Source: Kitasatospora sp. MAA4 (GTDB lineage: Bacteria > Actinomycetota > Actinomycetes > Streptomycetales > Streptomycetaceae). From it: DNA of 64,000 nt. The DNA is taken from positions 248,001-312,000 of the forward strand of contig NZ_JARZAI010000002.1 of assembly GCF_029893355.1 (NCBI RefSeq), given 5' to 3'. The notes under the pieces are model-generated. The model worked only from the letters and a program-made list of their open reading frames with translations, made no database searches and was not told the origin of the DNA. The position numbers and the translations under genes were made by a program. Positions 25,748 through 34,435 of the stretch are shown here, in pieces. Within the stretch, counting starts at the first letter, position 1; the number at the start of each line of letters is the position of its first letter.

Positions 25748-27694
25748 TCAGCCGGTCACACTGCGCCGGACCGACTGCAGGAAGGCCTGGATCGCCGTCA
25801 GGTCCTCCCGCAGCCGGGCGAGTCCGGTCTGGGCGGGGATGTCGCGCAGTTCGAGGCGGGCCCGGCCGTCTCCCTCGGCGGCGTGCTCGATGTTGACTGC
25901 CTGGTAGTGGCCCATGTCGGCCAGCATCTCCCGGTCGTCCTTGGACCCGCTGTGCAGCTCCTTGTTGTCGAGTTCCCTGTTGAAGGCGATGAGTTGCTCC
26001 ATCGCCCGGGCGATGTCGAGGTCGCCCCGGTTGGCTGCTTCGGCGATGCGGGCGATCACGGCGTGGTACGTGTCGACAGCGCTCGCCGTGGACTTCCCGA
26101 GCCCGAGATCCTTGAGCCAGGGGGAGTTCCGCTTGTCGTAGCCCTCCTGCGCGGTCCGGTGGAAGCGCCTGTCCCAGTCGTCGACGTTGCGTTGCAGGCT
26201 CTGCAGGGTCTTCGTGAACAGGGTCACGCTCCCGCCGAAGGCGGTGTCCATGTCCACGGAGATGTGTCCGCTGCCACCGGCTACCGTGGTGTCCGGACGT
26301 ACGCCGGCCTCGGCCGCCATGGCGAAGATGTGCTGGTCGATCACCTGGGAGATCCAGCTCCTCGGGCCGATGCCCGCCACGGTGACCGGCATGGTCTGGG
26401 TCTCCAGGCAGGCGTTGTCGATGTCGAGGATCCAGTACCAGGTCGTCTCCCCCTTCTGGTAGTTGAACTGGATGCCCTTGCCGGGACCGGCCTTGGCGCC
26501 GGGCGGGATGCTCGTACGCGGGGTCGGGACATCCTTGATGGGACGCGTCACCACCAGGGTCTCCCACCTTTCCATGATCTCGTCCGCGTGGGCGCGAACC
26601 GCTGCCTGCTCGTCCCGCTCGGTCGTCGTCTCCTTCGCGTTCACCATGCGCAACGCGGGGATCTGTTTCGGTTTCTTGCCGTTGGTGGTGGTCCGGCCCT
26701 GGAGGACGAGGTCGGTGAAGGTGAACTCGGTGCCGAACCTGATGTCGCCGATCTCCCTCCGGGCCGCGTCGGATGTCAGGCACTGCTCCTCAAGCAGGTT
26801 GGTGCACCGGACCAGCTCGGCCAGGATCGCGGCGTCCAGGTCCGGGTTCGGGTCCGGGACGAGCGGCACCCCGCGGGTGAGCAGTCTCATCTGGCTGATC
26901 ACGGCGGTCCTGTGCGGTGAGGCCCGAATCTGGGACGTCAGGGCGTCCTGCACGCATTCGGCGAGTGTCAGGGTGGAGAAGAGGAACGTCTCGTTCATGG
27001 TGTGGAAGCGCTTCATGATCGCGCGTGTGTTCGCTTCGAGGTATCCCGTCGCCGCCGCGCGGTTCGCCGCCGTCACCGCAGGGTCGTAGAACCGCTGAAC
27101 GATGGCCCTTTGGGCCGAGGCACCCGCCGCCGTGCGCTGCGCCGCAGGCGCCGCCGGCGCCCGTGACGCGTTGGCCTCGGCCTCGCGTTCGAAGCGGTCG
27201 GAGGGATCGGAGACTGCGAGCCCCGAGCCGTTGTCGGCGCCCGCAACCGGGCCGTGGCGCTGCTGGATGACGTGGGTGAGTTCGTGCGCGAGGGTGTGCT
27301 TGTCCGCGCCGCCCGGGCCGATCACGACGTGGTGGCCCGAGGTGTAGGCCCGGGCGCCGATCTCGGCGGCCGAGCGCTGGGCCGCCTCACCCGTGTGGAG
27401 CCGGACGTCGGAGAAGTCGGCGCCGAGGCGGTCCTCCATCTCGCTCCTGATCGGCGCGTCGAGCGGCCGGCCGGAGCTGCGCAGCACGTCGTGGACGGCG
27501 GACCGTTGGACCGGCGCGGGCCGGGTCCCGCTCAGCAGGCGGGACACGGCGGCGTTCCCGACGGACCGTTGCAGAGCGAGGACGGCGGCGGGCGACAGGT
27601 CGCCGCTGGGCCCGGGGACCGCTACGGCGCTGCGCGCCTCGGGGGGACGGGACGGCGACACGTCCGGCGCCTGCTCCGGCTGGTGAGCGTGCAT
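25748..27694 (-). CDS. eCIS cargo-type protein with DUF4157 metalloprotease-like domain
   Basis: A 648-residue protein. Residues 35-55 hold the signature ALQRSVGNAAVSRLL. Residues about 75-155 form the DUF4157 (eCIS core) domain, with LGADFSDVRLHT and the zinc motif HELTHVIQQR. A low-complexity Ala segment follows. The C-terminal half has FGTEFTFTD, WYWILDIDNACLETQTMP and GGSGHISVDMDTAFGGS; this order recalls amidoligase/glutamine-synthetase-like domains, a tentative comparison. DUF4157 proteins are known to be linked to extracellular contractile injection systems as payload. No sheath or tube genes are in the window. It lies downstream of the citrate synthase gene on the same strand. Confidence 0.75.
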   Translation of the reverse strand: MHAHQPEQAPDVSPSRPPEARSAVAVPGPSGDLSPAAVLALQRSVGNAAVSRLLSGTRPAPVQRSAVHDVLRSSGRPLDAPIRSEMEDRLGADFSDVRLHTGEAAQRSAAEIGARAYTSGHHVVIGPGGADKHTLAHELTHVIQQRHGPVAGADNGSGLAVSDPSDRFEREAEANASRAPAAPAAQRTAAGASAQRAIVQRFYDPAVTAANRAAATGYLEANTRAIMKRFHTMNETFLFSTLTLAECVQDALTSQIRASPHRTAVISQMRLLTRGVPLVPDPNPDLDAAILAELVRCTNLLEEQCLTSDAARREIGDIRFGTEFTFTDLVLQGRTTTNGKKPKQIPALRMVNAKETTTERDEQAAVRAHADEIMERWETLVVTRPIKDVPTPRTSIPPGAKAGPGKGIQFNYQKGETTWYWILDIDNACLETQTMPVTVAGIGPRSWISQVIDQHIFAMAAEAGVRPDTTVAGGSGHISVDMDTAFGGSVTLFTKTLQSLQRNVDDWDRRFHRTAQEGYDKRNSPWLKDLGLGKSTASAVDTYHAVIARIAEAANRGDLDIARAMEQLIAFNRELDNKELHSGSKDDREMLADMGHYQAVNIEHAAEGDGRARLELRDIPAQTGLARLREDLTAIQAFLQSVRRSVTG

Positions 27695-27814
27695 GGCGGA
27701 CCCCTCCGGTTGCTCCCTCGTGGTGGGTCATGCGTACCGCGCGGGCGGCCGGCGACGGAACAGGCGCAGGGGTGGGCACGGGAGCGGCGACTGCTGCCCT
27801 TTGGGGCAACCCGG

Positions 27815-29020
27815 TCACGCCAGCGTGGGGAGGGGCTGAGGCGGTGTCGGGCCGACGTAGCGGGCGGCCGGGCGGATGATCTTGCTGTCCTCGGCCTGCT
27901 CCAGGATGTTGGCGCACCACCCGACGATCCGGGCAGCGCCGAAGGTCGGGGTGAACATCTCGCGCGGGACGCCGCACTGGTCCATGACCACCCCGGCGTA
28001 GTACTCGACGTTGGTGAACAGCTCGCGCCCGGGCTTGAGTTCGGTCAGCGCGTCCAGCACGTGCCGCTCGACCTGGACGGCGAGCTCGGAGAAGCCGCCG
28101 CCGAGCCGCTCGGCCACCGAGCGGAGCATCCGCGAGCGGGGGTCCTCGGTCCGGTAGACGGGGTGGCCGAAGCCCATGATCCGCTCGCCGCTCAGCACCC
28201 GCTCGCGGACCCACGCCTCGGCGCGCTCCGGCGTCCCGATGGCGTCCAGGGTGTCCAGCGCACGGCTGGGGGCACCGCCGTGCAGCGGTCCGGAGAGCGC
28301 ACCGAGTGCCCCGACGACGCAGGCGGCGAGGTCGGCGCCGGTGGAGGCGATCACCCGGGAGGTGAAGGTGGAGGCGTTGAAGCCGTGGTCGATGGTGGAG
28401 GTCAGGTACTGCTCGATGGCCCGGGCGTGCTCGGGGGTCGGCTCCTGCCCGGTCAGCATGTACAGGTAGTTGGCCGCGAAGCCGAGATCCTCGCGCGGTT
28501 CGACCGGCTCCAGCCCCTGGCCGACCCGGTGCAGCGCGGTGATCAGGGTCGGAGCGAGCGCGCTCACGTACAGGGCGTCGGCCCGGCGGCCGTCCGGGTC
28601 GGTGTCGTAGAGCGGGCGGGTGCCGCGCAGGCCGGCCGCTATCGGCAGCAGCGCGCGCAGACCGGCCAGCGGCCCGTTGGCGCCGACCCCGTGCGCGACC
28701 GGTGCGAGCAGCGGGCGCAGCTCGTCCGGCAGTCGGCGCGGCGCGAGGGTCTCGGCGGTGAAGGCCGCGCGTTCGGCGGCGTCGACGGGAAGTGAGCCGT
28801 CGAGCAGCAGCCGCCAGGCGTCCTCGAAGCCGCGCTGCTCGGCGAGGTCGATCGCCGAGTACTGGCGGTAGTGGTAGAAGCCCTCGCGGCCGCGGACGTC
28901 GCCGACCCGGGTCTCGGTGACGACGACGCCGGCGAGCCCGCGCGGGACGTCGACCGTGCTGAGCTCGCGAGTGGGGGTCGCGGGGGTGGGGGTCGTGGAG
29001 GTGGGGGTCTGGACGGTCAT
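27815..29020 (-). CDS. citA: Citrate synthase (second, CitA-type)
   Basis: A 401-residue citrate synthase. It has GREGFYHYRQYSAIDLAE, LTSTIDHGFNASTFTSRVIAST with a catalytic His, GGAPSRALDTL, the oxaloacetate-binding MGFGHPVYRTEDPRS and NVEYYAGVVM with the acidic catalytic position. It condenses acetyl-CoA with oxaloacetate. A Thr/Pro-rich N-terminal tail of about 20 residues is unusual. It is divergent from a second citrate synthase homologue fused to an HTH, which may regulate it. Confidence 0.92.
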   Translation of the reverse strand: MTVQTPTSTTPTPATPTRELSTVDVPRGLAGVVVTETRVGDVRGREGFYHYRQYSAIDLAEQRGFEDAWRLLLDGSLPVDAAERAAFTAETLAPRRLPDELRPLLAPVAHGVGANGPLAGLRALLPIAAGLRGTRPLYDTDPDGRRADALYVSALAPTLITALHRVGQGLEPVEPREDLGFAANYLYMLTGQEPTPEHARAIEQYLTSTIDHGFNASTFTSRVIASTGADLAACVVGALGALSGPLHGGAPSRALDTLDAIGTPERAEAWVRERVLSGERIMGFGHPVYRTEDPRSRMLRSVAERLGGGFSELAVQVERHVLDALTELKPGRELFTNVEYYAGVVMDQCGVPREMFTPTFGAARIVGWCANILEQAEDSKIIRPAARYVGPTPPQPLPTLA

Positions 29021-29088
29021 GGCTGGGTCCTCCTCGTAGGGGGTCCGGTCCGGGTGTGTCGCGGTACTTGCGAATCTCGTCCATCCGG

Positions 29089-29118
29089 TCAATCCTTGTC
29101 AATGTTGATTGGATCAAT
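29089..29118. promoter_or_regulatory. Repeated TCAAT half-sites between the divergent citrate synthase genes
   Basis: TCAAT occurs at 29089, 29099 and 29114. The last is part of a palindrome TTGAT-TGG-ATCAA (29105-29117). The sites lie in the 119-bp divergent region, just before the ribosome binding site of the HTH-citrate synthase gene. The first two are ten bases apart, one helical turn. They may be an operator for the HTH fusion. Confidence 0.45.
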
Positions 29119-29139
29119 GTGATGGAGGGTGGACGGACG

Positions 29140-30399
29140 ATGGCAGGCGTACGGAGGCACTCGGGCGGCGCGGGCGACGGCGAGCCGCTGCTGACGACCC
29201 AGCAGGCCGCGGTGCGGTTGGGCGTCAAGCCCGAGACGCTCTACGCGTACGTCAGCCGCGGCCTGCTGGAGCGGGTGCGGGCACCGGACGGCAAGGGCAG
29301 CCTGTACCCCGCCGCCGCCGTGGAGGCGCTGGCCGTCCGGGGCGGGCGGGGAGCGGCCGGGCGGACGGCCGTCGCCGCGGAGCCGATCCGGACCGGCCTC
29401 ACGTTGATCGAGGCCGACCGGCTCAGCTACCGGGGCCGGGACGTCACCGAGTTCCTGGCGGGCGGCTGCTCGTTCGAGACGGTTGCTCAGTGGCTCTGGA
29501 GCGGCGAGGTGTCGGGCCGGCGCTTCACCGCCTCCGCGACCGCCCTCGCCGCCGCCCGTGCCGCTGCCGAGGTGCTGCCCGACCGGGCGCGGGTGGTCGA
29601 CCGGTTGCAGGCCGCGGTGATCGCGGCGGCCGTCACCGATCCGCTGCGCTTCGACATCCAGCCGGTCGGCGTCATCGCCACCGCCCGGAGCCTGATCGCC
29701 ACCATGGTGGCCGCCCTGCCGGCGGAGGGGGAGGACCGGCCGGACGCGCCGATCGCCGAACTGCTCTGGCCCCGGCTCACCCGCCGGCCGATGGACCCGG
29801 TGGGCCTGCGCGCACTGGACGGCGCCCTGATCCTGCTGGCCGACCACGACATCGCTGCCTCCACCTATGCCGCCCGGATCGCCGCCTCGACCCGCGCGCA
29901 CCCGTACGCCGTGATCACCGCCGGTCTCGCGGTGCTGGACGGACCGCAGCACGGCGGCGCCGGGGCGCTGGCACACCGCATGATCGCCGACGCGGTGGCG
30001 AGCGGCGACTCGCTGGGCGTGCTGGCCGAACGCCTGCGCGGCGAGGGCGGCGTGCCGGGGCTCGGGCACTCGCTCTACCGCGCCGCCGACCCGCGCGCGG
30101 AGGCCCTGCTGCGGCTGATCGAGCCGCTGCCGGACCCGGGCGGCGTGCGCCCGGTGGTGCAGGCCCTGGTCGAGGCGGCGCGGGACCGTCTCGGCACCTT
30201 CCCCAACTCCGACTTCGCCCTGGCCGCCCTGGCCCATCTGGGCGGGATGTCGGCCGACTCGACCGAAGCCGTGGTCGCCGTGGCCCGCAGCGCGGGCTGG
30301 ATCGCCCACGCGCTGGAGGAGTACCAGGCACCGGCCGGCCGACACCGCCCGCGCGGCCTGTACGTCGGAGCGTGGCCGGAGACTGAGGAGTCCGGCTGA
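29140..30399 (+). CDS. Citrate synthase homologue with N-terminal helix-turn-helix
   Basis: A 419-residue fusion. Residues about 18-70 form an excisionase/MerR-type DNA-binding domain (LLTTQQAAVRLGVKPETLYAYVSRGLLE). The remainder is a citrate synthase-like domain with LIEADRLSYRGRDVTEFL, GPQHGGAGALAH, LGHSLYRAADPRAEAL and FPNSDFALAAL, which keep the main catalytic-type His and Asp positions. Overall similarity to true enzymes is lower. It could be a metabolite-responsive regulator that senses TCA intermediates, an enzyme, or both. ATG 29140 is preferred to ATG 29122 because GGAGGG sits ten bases before it. Confidence 0.82.
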   Translation: MAGVRRHSGGAGDGEPLLTTQQAAVRLGVKPETLYAYVSRGLLERVRAPDGKGSLYPAAAVEALAVRGGRGAAGRTAVAAEPIRTGLTLIEADRLSYRGRDVTEFLAGGCSFETVAQWLWSGEVSGRRFTASATALAAARAAAEVLPDRARVVDRLQAAVIAAAVTDPLRFDIQPVGVIATARSLIATMVAALPAEGEDRPDAPIAELLWPRLTRRPMDPVGLRALDGALILLADHDIAASTYAARIAASTRAHPYAVITAGLAVLDGPQHGGAGALAHRMIADAVASGDSLGVLAERLRGEGGVPGLGHSLYRAADPRAEALLRLIEPLPDPGGVRPVVQALVEAARDRLGTFPNSDFALAALAHLGGMSADSTEAVVAVARSAGWIAHALEEYQAPAGRHRPRGLYVGAWPETEESG

Positions 30400-30477
30400 C
30401 GCGCATCTCGGGCACTGCCCTGTCGGCTGCCCGTTCGGTCGTTGCGGAACTCGTCGCGGCGGTGGTCACATCGGCGG

Positions 30478-31806
30478 ATGCACGATGTCGAGCAGCAGTC
30501 TGCACACGGCCACGGCCCGCGGGCACCGCACGTCCGGGCACCGCACGTCCACGCGCAGGTCGCGCAGGAGCGCGCCGCACCCCAGCGCGCCCTGCGACCG
30601 GGCGGCGCGCCGTCCGCTGCGGCGCTGCTGGCGCTTCAGCGGACGGCGGGGAACGCGGCGGTGGTCCGGATGCTCGAGCAGCAGCGCCGAGCCGAGCCTG
30701 TGCCTGTGCCTGTGCAGCGGGTTTTTACTCTGACGAGAAAAGACTTCAACGCGGGCAACATCCACACGATCAACCGGGAGTCGGTGTTCGCGAAAGCCGT
30801 CGGGCAGCAGAAGAGTTGGCCGGACGGGACGAAGGACGATGTCTGGGCGCAGATTCAGGAAATGGCGAGCTCGGAGGAGAACCACCAGCGCTTCGGCAGC
30901 TACGAGGCCCTCATCAACGCGGCTCTCGCATTGCACCGGGCCAAGCTGGCGAAGAATCTTGGCACGGTCACGTCCACGACGATCAGAACCGGAGCCTTGA
31001 GCTCGTCCAACCAGTCCAACGAGTCGTCCAACTCGTCCAACCCGTCCGACCCGTCCAACTCGTCCGACTCCGGGGATCAGCTCAGCGACCAGCAGAAGGT
31101 CGAGCGGCTCAGCACGCTTCGCCGTGAGGTCTCGGCGATCGTTCCGTCCGCGCTTCACGATTTCCGCAATCGGAATCAGATGGTCACCTCGTTCAAACCT
31201 CTCACGGGTGGTTCCAACAGCCAGAACCCGTACTACACGATCGGTACCGGCGGAAACTTCCTGCTGGGCGGAACAGGGACCGGCCACAGCTACGACGACC
31301 TGGTCGAGAAAGCCGTGACGCACTCCGGCCTGAAGGAGGAGGCCCTCGCCGAACGGCTGATCACCTACCTCGGAGGGAACACCAAGGCGTTCGAGGGCAT
31401 GGACGAAGCGGCCGTCAAGCAGTGCCTGAAGATGGTCGCGCTGTTCCAGGGAGCGGAGTTCCGCCGCGCTGCCATGAACCCGCTCGCGGCGGTCGCCGCC
31501 CTGAACAGCGTGATCTCCTCCTCGGGCACGGTGGGGATATCCGACGCCATCTACAAGTCCACGCTCTTCGGCCCGACGAACGGTGGCTCGATGCAGTCCC
31601 AGTTCCATCGGAACACCGGCGTCGACACCACCACCGAGGCCTTCCTGAAGCAGGCGGTGGCCGAGTACGACAACATAGCCCGCCTCCTGCGGCGCAACGG
31701 CTTCGACCCGAACGACCTGGCCGACTTCGAGAAGGGCTGCCTGAGCCTCGCGAAAACGCTGACGGAAGCCCACCAGAAGACCTTCGACTACGAGATGGAG
31801 GGTTGA
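30478..31806 (+). CDS. Second eCIS cargo-type protein, unknown effector domain
   Basis: A 442-residue protein. A His/Pro/Arg-rich N-terminus precedes LLALQRTAGNAAVVRMLEQQ at about residue 60, the same LQR-x2-GNAAV signature as the DUF4157 protein at 25748-27694. There is no HELTH motif. A Ser/Asn/Asp-rich linker (about residues 180-205) separates two helical regions. The C-terminal half (NFLLGGTGTGHSYDDLVEKA, TLFGPTNGGSMQSQFHRNTG) matches no family I recognise. By its signature it is probable injected cargo; the activity is unknown. The ATG at 30478 follows a GC-rich leader. Confidence 0.65.
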   Translation: MHDVEQQSAHGHGPRAPHVRAPHVHAQVAQERAAPQRALRPGGAPSAAALLALQRTAGNAAVVRMLEQQRRAEPVPVPVQRVFTLTRKDFNAGNIHTINRESVFAKAVGQQKSWPDGTKDDVWAQIQEMASSEENHQRFGSYEALINAALALHRAKLAKNLGTVTSTTIRTGALSSSNQSNESSNSSNPSDPSNSSDSGDQLSDQQKVERLSTLRREVSAIVPSALHDFRNRNQMVTSFKPLTGGSNSQNPYYTIGTGGNFLLGGTGTGHSYDDLVEKAVTHSGLKEEALAERLITYLGGNTKAFEGMDEAAVKQCLKMVALFQGAEFRRAAMNPLAAVAALNSVISSSGTVGISDAIYKSTLFGPTNGGSMQSQFHRNTGVDTTTEAFLKQAVAEYDNIARLLRRNGFDPNDLADFEKGCLSLAKTLTEAHQKTFDYEMEG

Positions 31807-31820
31807 TCCGGGCCGGATCA
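31804..31820. terminator. Short hairpin over two convergent stop codons
   Basis: TGATCCG-GGC-CGGATCA. The left arm starts with the stop codon of the upstream cargo gene, and the right arm ends in the stop of the convergent methyltransferase gene. A seven-bp stem makes it a weak terminator. Confidence 0.35.
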
Positions 31821-32744
31821 GTGCGCCGGGCGCACGCCGGTGAAGACCGTGGTGGCCCAGAGCAGGAAGACGTCGGGCCGGCGCAGGATGCCCCGCGTGT
31901 CCTCGGGGTCGAGCAGCACGTCGAGGGTCTCGCAGTCCTCGGCGTCCAGGGCATCGCTCGCCATCTCGCGCAGCCGGGTCAGCTGGGCGAGGAGGAAGTC
32001 GCGGGCAGGGGCGTCAAGGGGGGCGGGCAGGTCGAGGAGGGCGGTGAAGCTGCCGACGTCGGTGAGCCCGGCGGCGGTGAGCATCGCGGGCCAGTCCTCG
32101 ACCACGGCCGTGCTGCCGGGCAGTTCGGCCCGCATGTCCGTGAACCAGTCCTCCTGGACGGCGTCCAGTCGGGCCTGCAGGCCGGGCCGTCCGATGCCGA
32201 TGTCGCGGGGGAGGAAGCGCATCGGCAGGCCGCCCTCGGCCACGGCGAGCACTCCGCCGGGCCTGAGCACTCCGGCGAGTGCGTTCAGGATGCTCTGCTG
32301 ATCGCCGAGGTGGTGCACGGCCTTGCTGCTCCAGACCAGGTCGGCCGTGCCGAGGCCGTCCTGTCCGTGCCCGCCGCTGCTGTTGAGGCCCTCGGGCAGC
32401 TCAGCGTGCCGGACGGTCACCCTGTCGCCGAGGCCGAGCTGCTCGGCGCGGGCCAGGGCGCGGTGCAGCAGCCCGGGTGCGCCGTCCACGGCGACCGCCT
32501 CGGCGTCCGCGAAGGCCTCGGCGAGCACGCAGGTCATCACGCCCGGGCCGCTGCCGATGTCGAGGATGCGCCGGGCCTGCTTCCGCGGGCCGACCAGTTC
32601 GGCGAGGTGCGCCGCCGCCTGCCGGAGGACCGGGAGTTGCAGTTCGCCGTTCGCCTCCAGGTGGGTGGCCATGGCCTCCCAGTCGAGCTCGGTGCCGTCG
32701 TGTCCGTGTCCATGTCCGTGTCCGGAGTGGTTGTGTGCGCTCAT
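31818..32744 (-). CDS. Class I SAM-dependent methyltransferase
   Basis: A 308-residue protein. A His/Gly-rich N-terminus (HNHSGHGHGHGHDG) may bind metal. The Rossmann motif I ARRILDIGSGPGVMTCVLAE, the acidic VAVDGAPGLLHRA strand and LVWSSKAVHHLGD are typical of class I enzymes. It is divergent from an XRE-cupin regulator, 77 bases apart. This pairing is common in Streptomyces, and the regulator may control it. The substrate is unknown. Confidence 0.82.
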   Translation of the reverse strand: MSAHNHSGHGHGHGHDGTELDWEAMATHLEANGELQLPVLRQAAAHLAELVGPRKQARRILDIGSGPGVMTCVLAEAFADAEAVAVDGAPGLLHRALARAEQLGLGDRVTVRHAELPEGLNSSGGHGQDGLGTADLVWSSKAVHHLGDQQSILNALAGVLRPGGVLAVAEGGLPMRFLPRDIGIGRPGLQARLDAVQEDWFTDMRAELPGSTAVVEDWPAMLTAAGLTDVGSFTALLDLPAPLDAPARDFLLAQLTRLREMASDALDAEDCETLDVLLDPEDTRGILRRPDVFLLWATTVFTGVRPAH

Positions 32745-32776
32745 GCCGGGAAGCGTGCCCGGCGGTTCAGCTGGTG

Positions 32777-32790
32777 GCAACCTCCGTTGC
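32777..32790. promoter_or_regulatory. Palindrome between methyltransferase and XRE-cupin genes
   Basis: GCAAC-CTCC-GTTGC in the 77-bp divergent region; a candidate operator for the XRE-cupin regulator. Confidence 0.4.
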
Positions 32791-32821
32791 TGTTTCCGGG
32801 ACAGTGGTGTGGAATGCCCGG

Positions 32822-33406
32822 ATGGACACCCCAGCGCCCTACCAAGCGGTCCTCGACGAGGTCGCCCCGCGGCTGCGCCGGCTGCGCGCCAAGCGCGGTC
32901 TCACGCTGGCCGCGCTCTCCGAGGCGACCGGCATCTCCAAGAGCACGCTGTCCCGGCTGGAGTCGGGACAGCGCCGCCCGAGCCTGGAGCTGCTGCTGCC
33001 CCTCGCCGAGGTCTACCAGGTCCCCCTGGACGATCTGGTCGGCGCCCCGGCGGTGGGGGATCCCCGGGTGCGGCTGACCCCGCGCGCCCTGCCGAACGGC
33101 GGGACGGTGGTCCCACTGACCCGGGGCCCTGGGCCGCTTCAGGCGTACAAGATGATCATCAATGACCGGGGTACCGAACCGGACCTGCGGACGCACGAGG
33201 GCTACGAGTGGCTGTACGTGCTGAACGGCCGGCTGCGGATCGTCCTCGCCGAGCACGATCTGGTCCTCGGCCCGGGCGAGGCGGCCGAGTTCGACACCCG
33301 GACGCCGCACTGGTTCAGCAGCGCGGACGGCCGGCCGGTCGAGATCCTCAGCCTCTTCGGGCGGCAGGGCGAGCGCATGCACGTCCGCGCGAAGCCCCGC
33401 GCCTGA
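32822..33406 (+). CDS. XRE family regulator with C-terminal cupin domain
   Basis: A 194-residue protein. The HTH at residues about 18-72 contains LAALSEATGISKSTLSRLESG. The cupin domain at about 110-185 has EWLYVLNGRLRIVLAEHDLVLGPGEAAEF and PHWFSS. Proteins of this layout sense a small molecule through the cupin and repress neighbouring genes. The N-terminal ATG 32822 has no strong ribosome binding site. Confidence 0.88.
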   Translation: MDTPAPYQAVLDEVAPRLRRLRAKRGLTLAALSEATGISKSTLSRLESGQRRPSLELLLPLAEVYQVPLDDLVGAPAVGDPRVRLTPRALPNGGTVVPLTRGPGPLQAYKMIINDRGTEPDLRTHEGYEWLYVLNGRLRIVLAEHDLVLGPGEAAEFDTRTPHWFSSADGRPVEILSLFGRQGERMHVRAKPRA

Positions 33407-33474
33407 CGCTGCGACGGCTCGGCATGTACGGTGCTCTGACCCGCGGTACGGCACCGATCCACAGGAGAGTCCGC

Positions 33475-34422
33475 ATGTACGCACGCCCGCTCGGTCCCGG
33501 AGCACACCTCGCTCCTCTGGAGCCCTGGCAGGCCGCGGAGTTCCTCGCCAACCTCGACCGGTGCCGCACCCACATCGCGCCCTGGGTCGGGCGCAGCTTC
33601 GTCGCCACCGACCTGGAGTCGGCCGAGGCGGTGCTGCGCCGCTACTGGGACGCGCAGGCGCTGACCGGCGGCGGCGTCCACGGCATACGGTTGGACGGTG
33701 TGCTGGTCGGCGGCGTCATGTTCGTCTCGATCGACACGGTGACGGGCGTCGCCGAGGTCGGCTGCTGGCTGGAGCCCGCGGCGCAGGGGCGCGGGTTGGT
33801 CACGCGCGCGGTCGGGATGCTGCTCGACCGGGCCTTCGGCGAACGGGGGCTGCGCCGGGTCATCTGGGACACGCGCTCCGACAACGTCCCGAGCATCAGC
33901 ACGGCCCGCCGCCTCGGCCTGACCTTCCAGGAGGCGGACGACTCCGGCGAGCACCCCAGGGAGATCTGGTCGATCACCGCCGACGACTGGCTCGGCCGGC
34001 GGTCGAGCCAGTCCTCGGATGAGGACCAGATCGACGCGCTGGGCGCGGCGTTCTTCGACGCCTTCACCAACGCCGACGGCCGGAAGGTCGACCTGGCGGG
34101 CGCGCTGGAGTCCTCGTTCGTCCCGGGTGCCGTCATCGTGACCCACGCGGATCCGGTGCGGACCGAGTCACTGGCCAACTTCCTGATGCCTCGACAGAAA
34201 CTGCTAATGGATGGTGAGTTGACCAACTTCCGGGAGTGGGAGACGAGTCGGACCACGCTGGTCTCCGGCGACGTCGCGCAGCGCCTGGTCCGATTCGCCA
34301 AGTCCGGTGTCCTGCGCGGAGTTCCCTTCACCGGTGGCGGCGCGGCCTGCACCCAGCTGGTGCGGACGCCCGCGGGCTGGCGGATCGCGGCCATCACCGT
34401 GCGCGACGACAGCAGCGCCTGA
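33475..34422 (+). CDS. GNAT acetyltransferase fused to an NTF2/SnoaL-like domain
   Basis: A 315-residue two-domain protein. Residues 1-180 are a RimJ/RimL-type GNAT: VAEVGCWLEPAAQGRGLVTRAV is the acetyl-CoA loop, followed by RRVIWDTRSDNVPSISTARRLGL. After a linker rich in Ser and acidic residues (SSQSSDEDQ), residues about 190-310 look like an NTF2-like domain (FFDAFTNADGRKVDL, GGGAACTQLVRTPAGWRIAAITV). The fusion is uncommon. It could acetylate and bind a small metabolite. ATG 33475 has AGGAGA upstream. Confidence 0.78.
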   Translation: MYARPLGPGAHLAPLEPWQAAEFLANLDRCRTHIAPWVGRSFVATDLESAEAVLRRYWDAQALTGGGVHGIRLDGVLVGGVMFVSIDTVTGVAEVGCWLEPAAQGRGLVTRAVGMLLDRAFGERGLRRVIWDTRSDNVPSISTARRLGLTFQEADDSGEHPREIWSITADDWLGRRSSQSSDEDQIDALGAAFFDAFTNADGRKVDLAGALESSFVPGAVIVTHADPVRTESLANFLMPRQKLLMDGELTNFREWETSRTTLVSGDVAQRLVRFAKSGVLRGVPFTGGGAACTQLVRTPAGWRIAAITVRDDSSA

Positions 34423-34435
34423 CGCGGACCGTCCG

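Noticed and set aside
31000..31080. CRISPR-like or minisatellite repeat
   Set aside because: The units are six-base, in frame and encode a Ser/Asn linker; there are no spacers.
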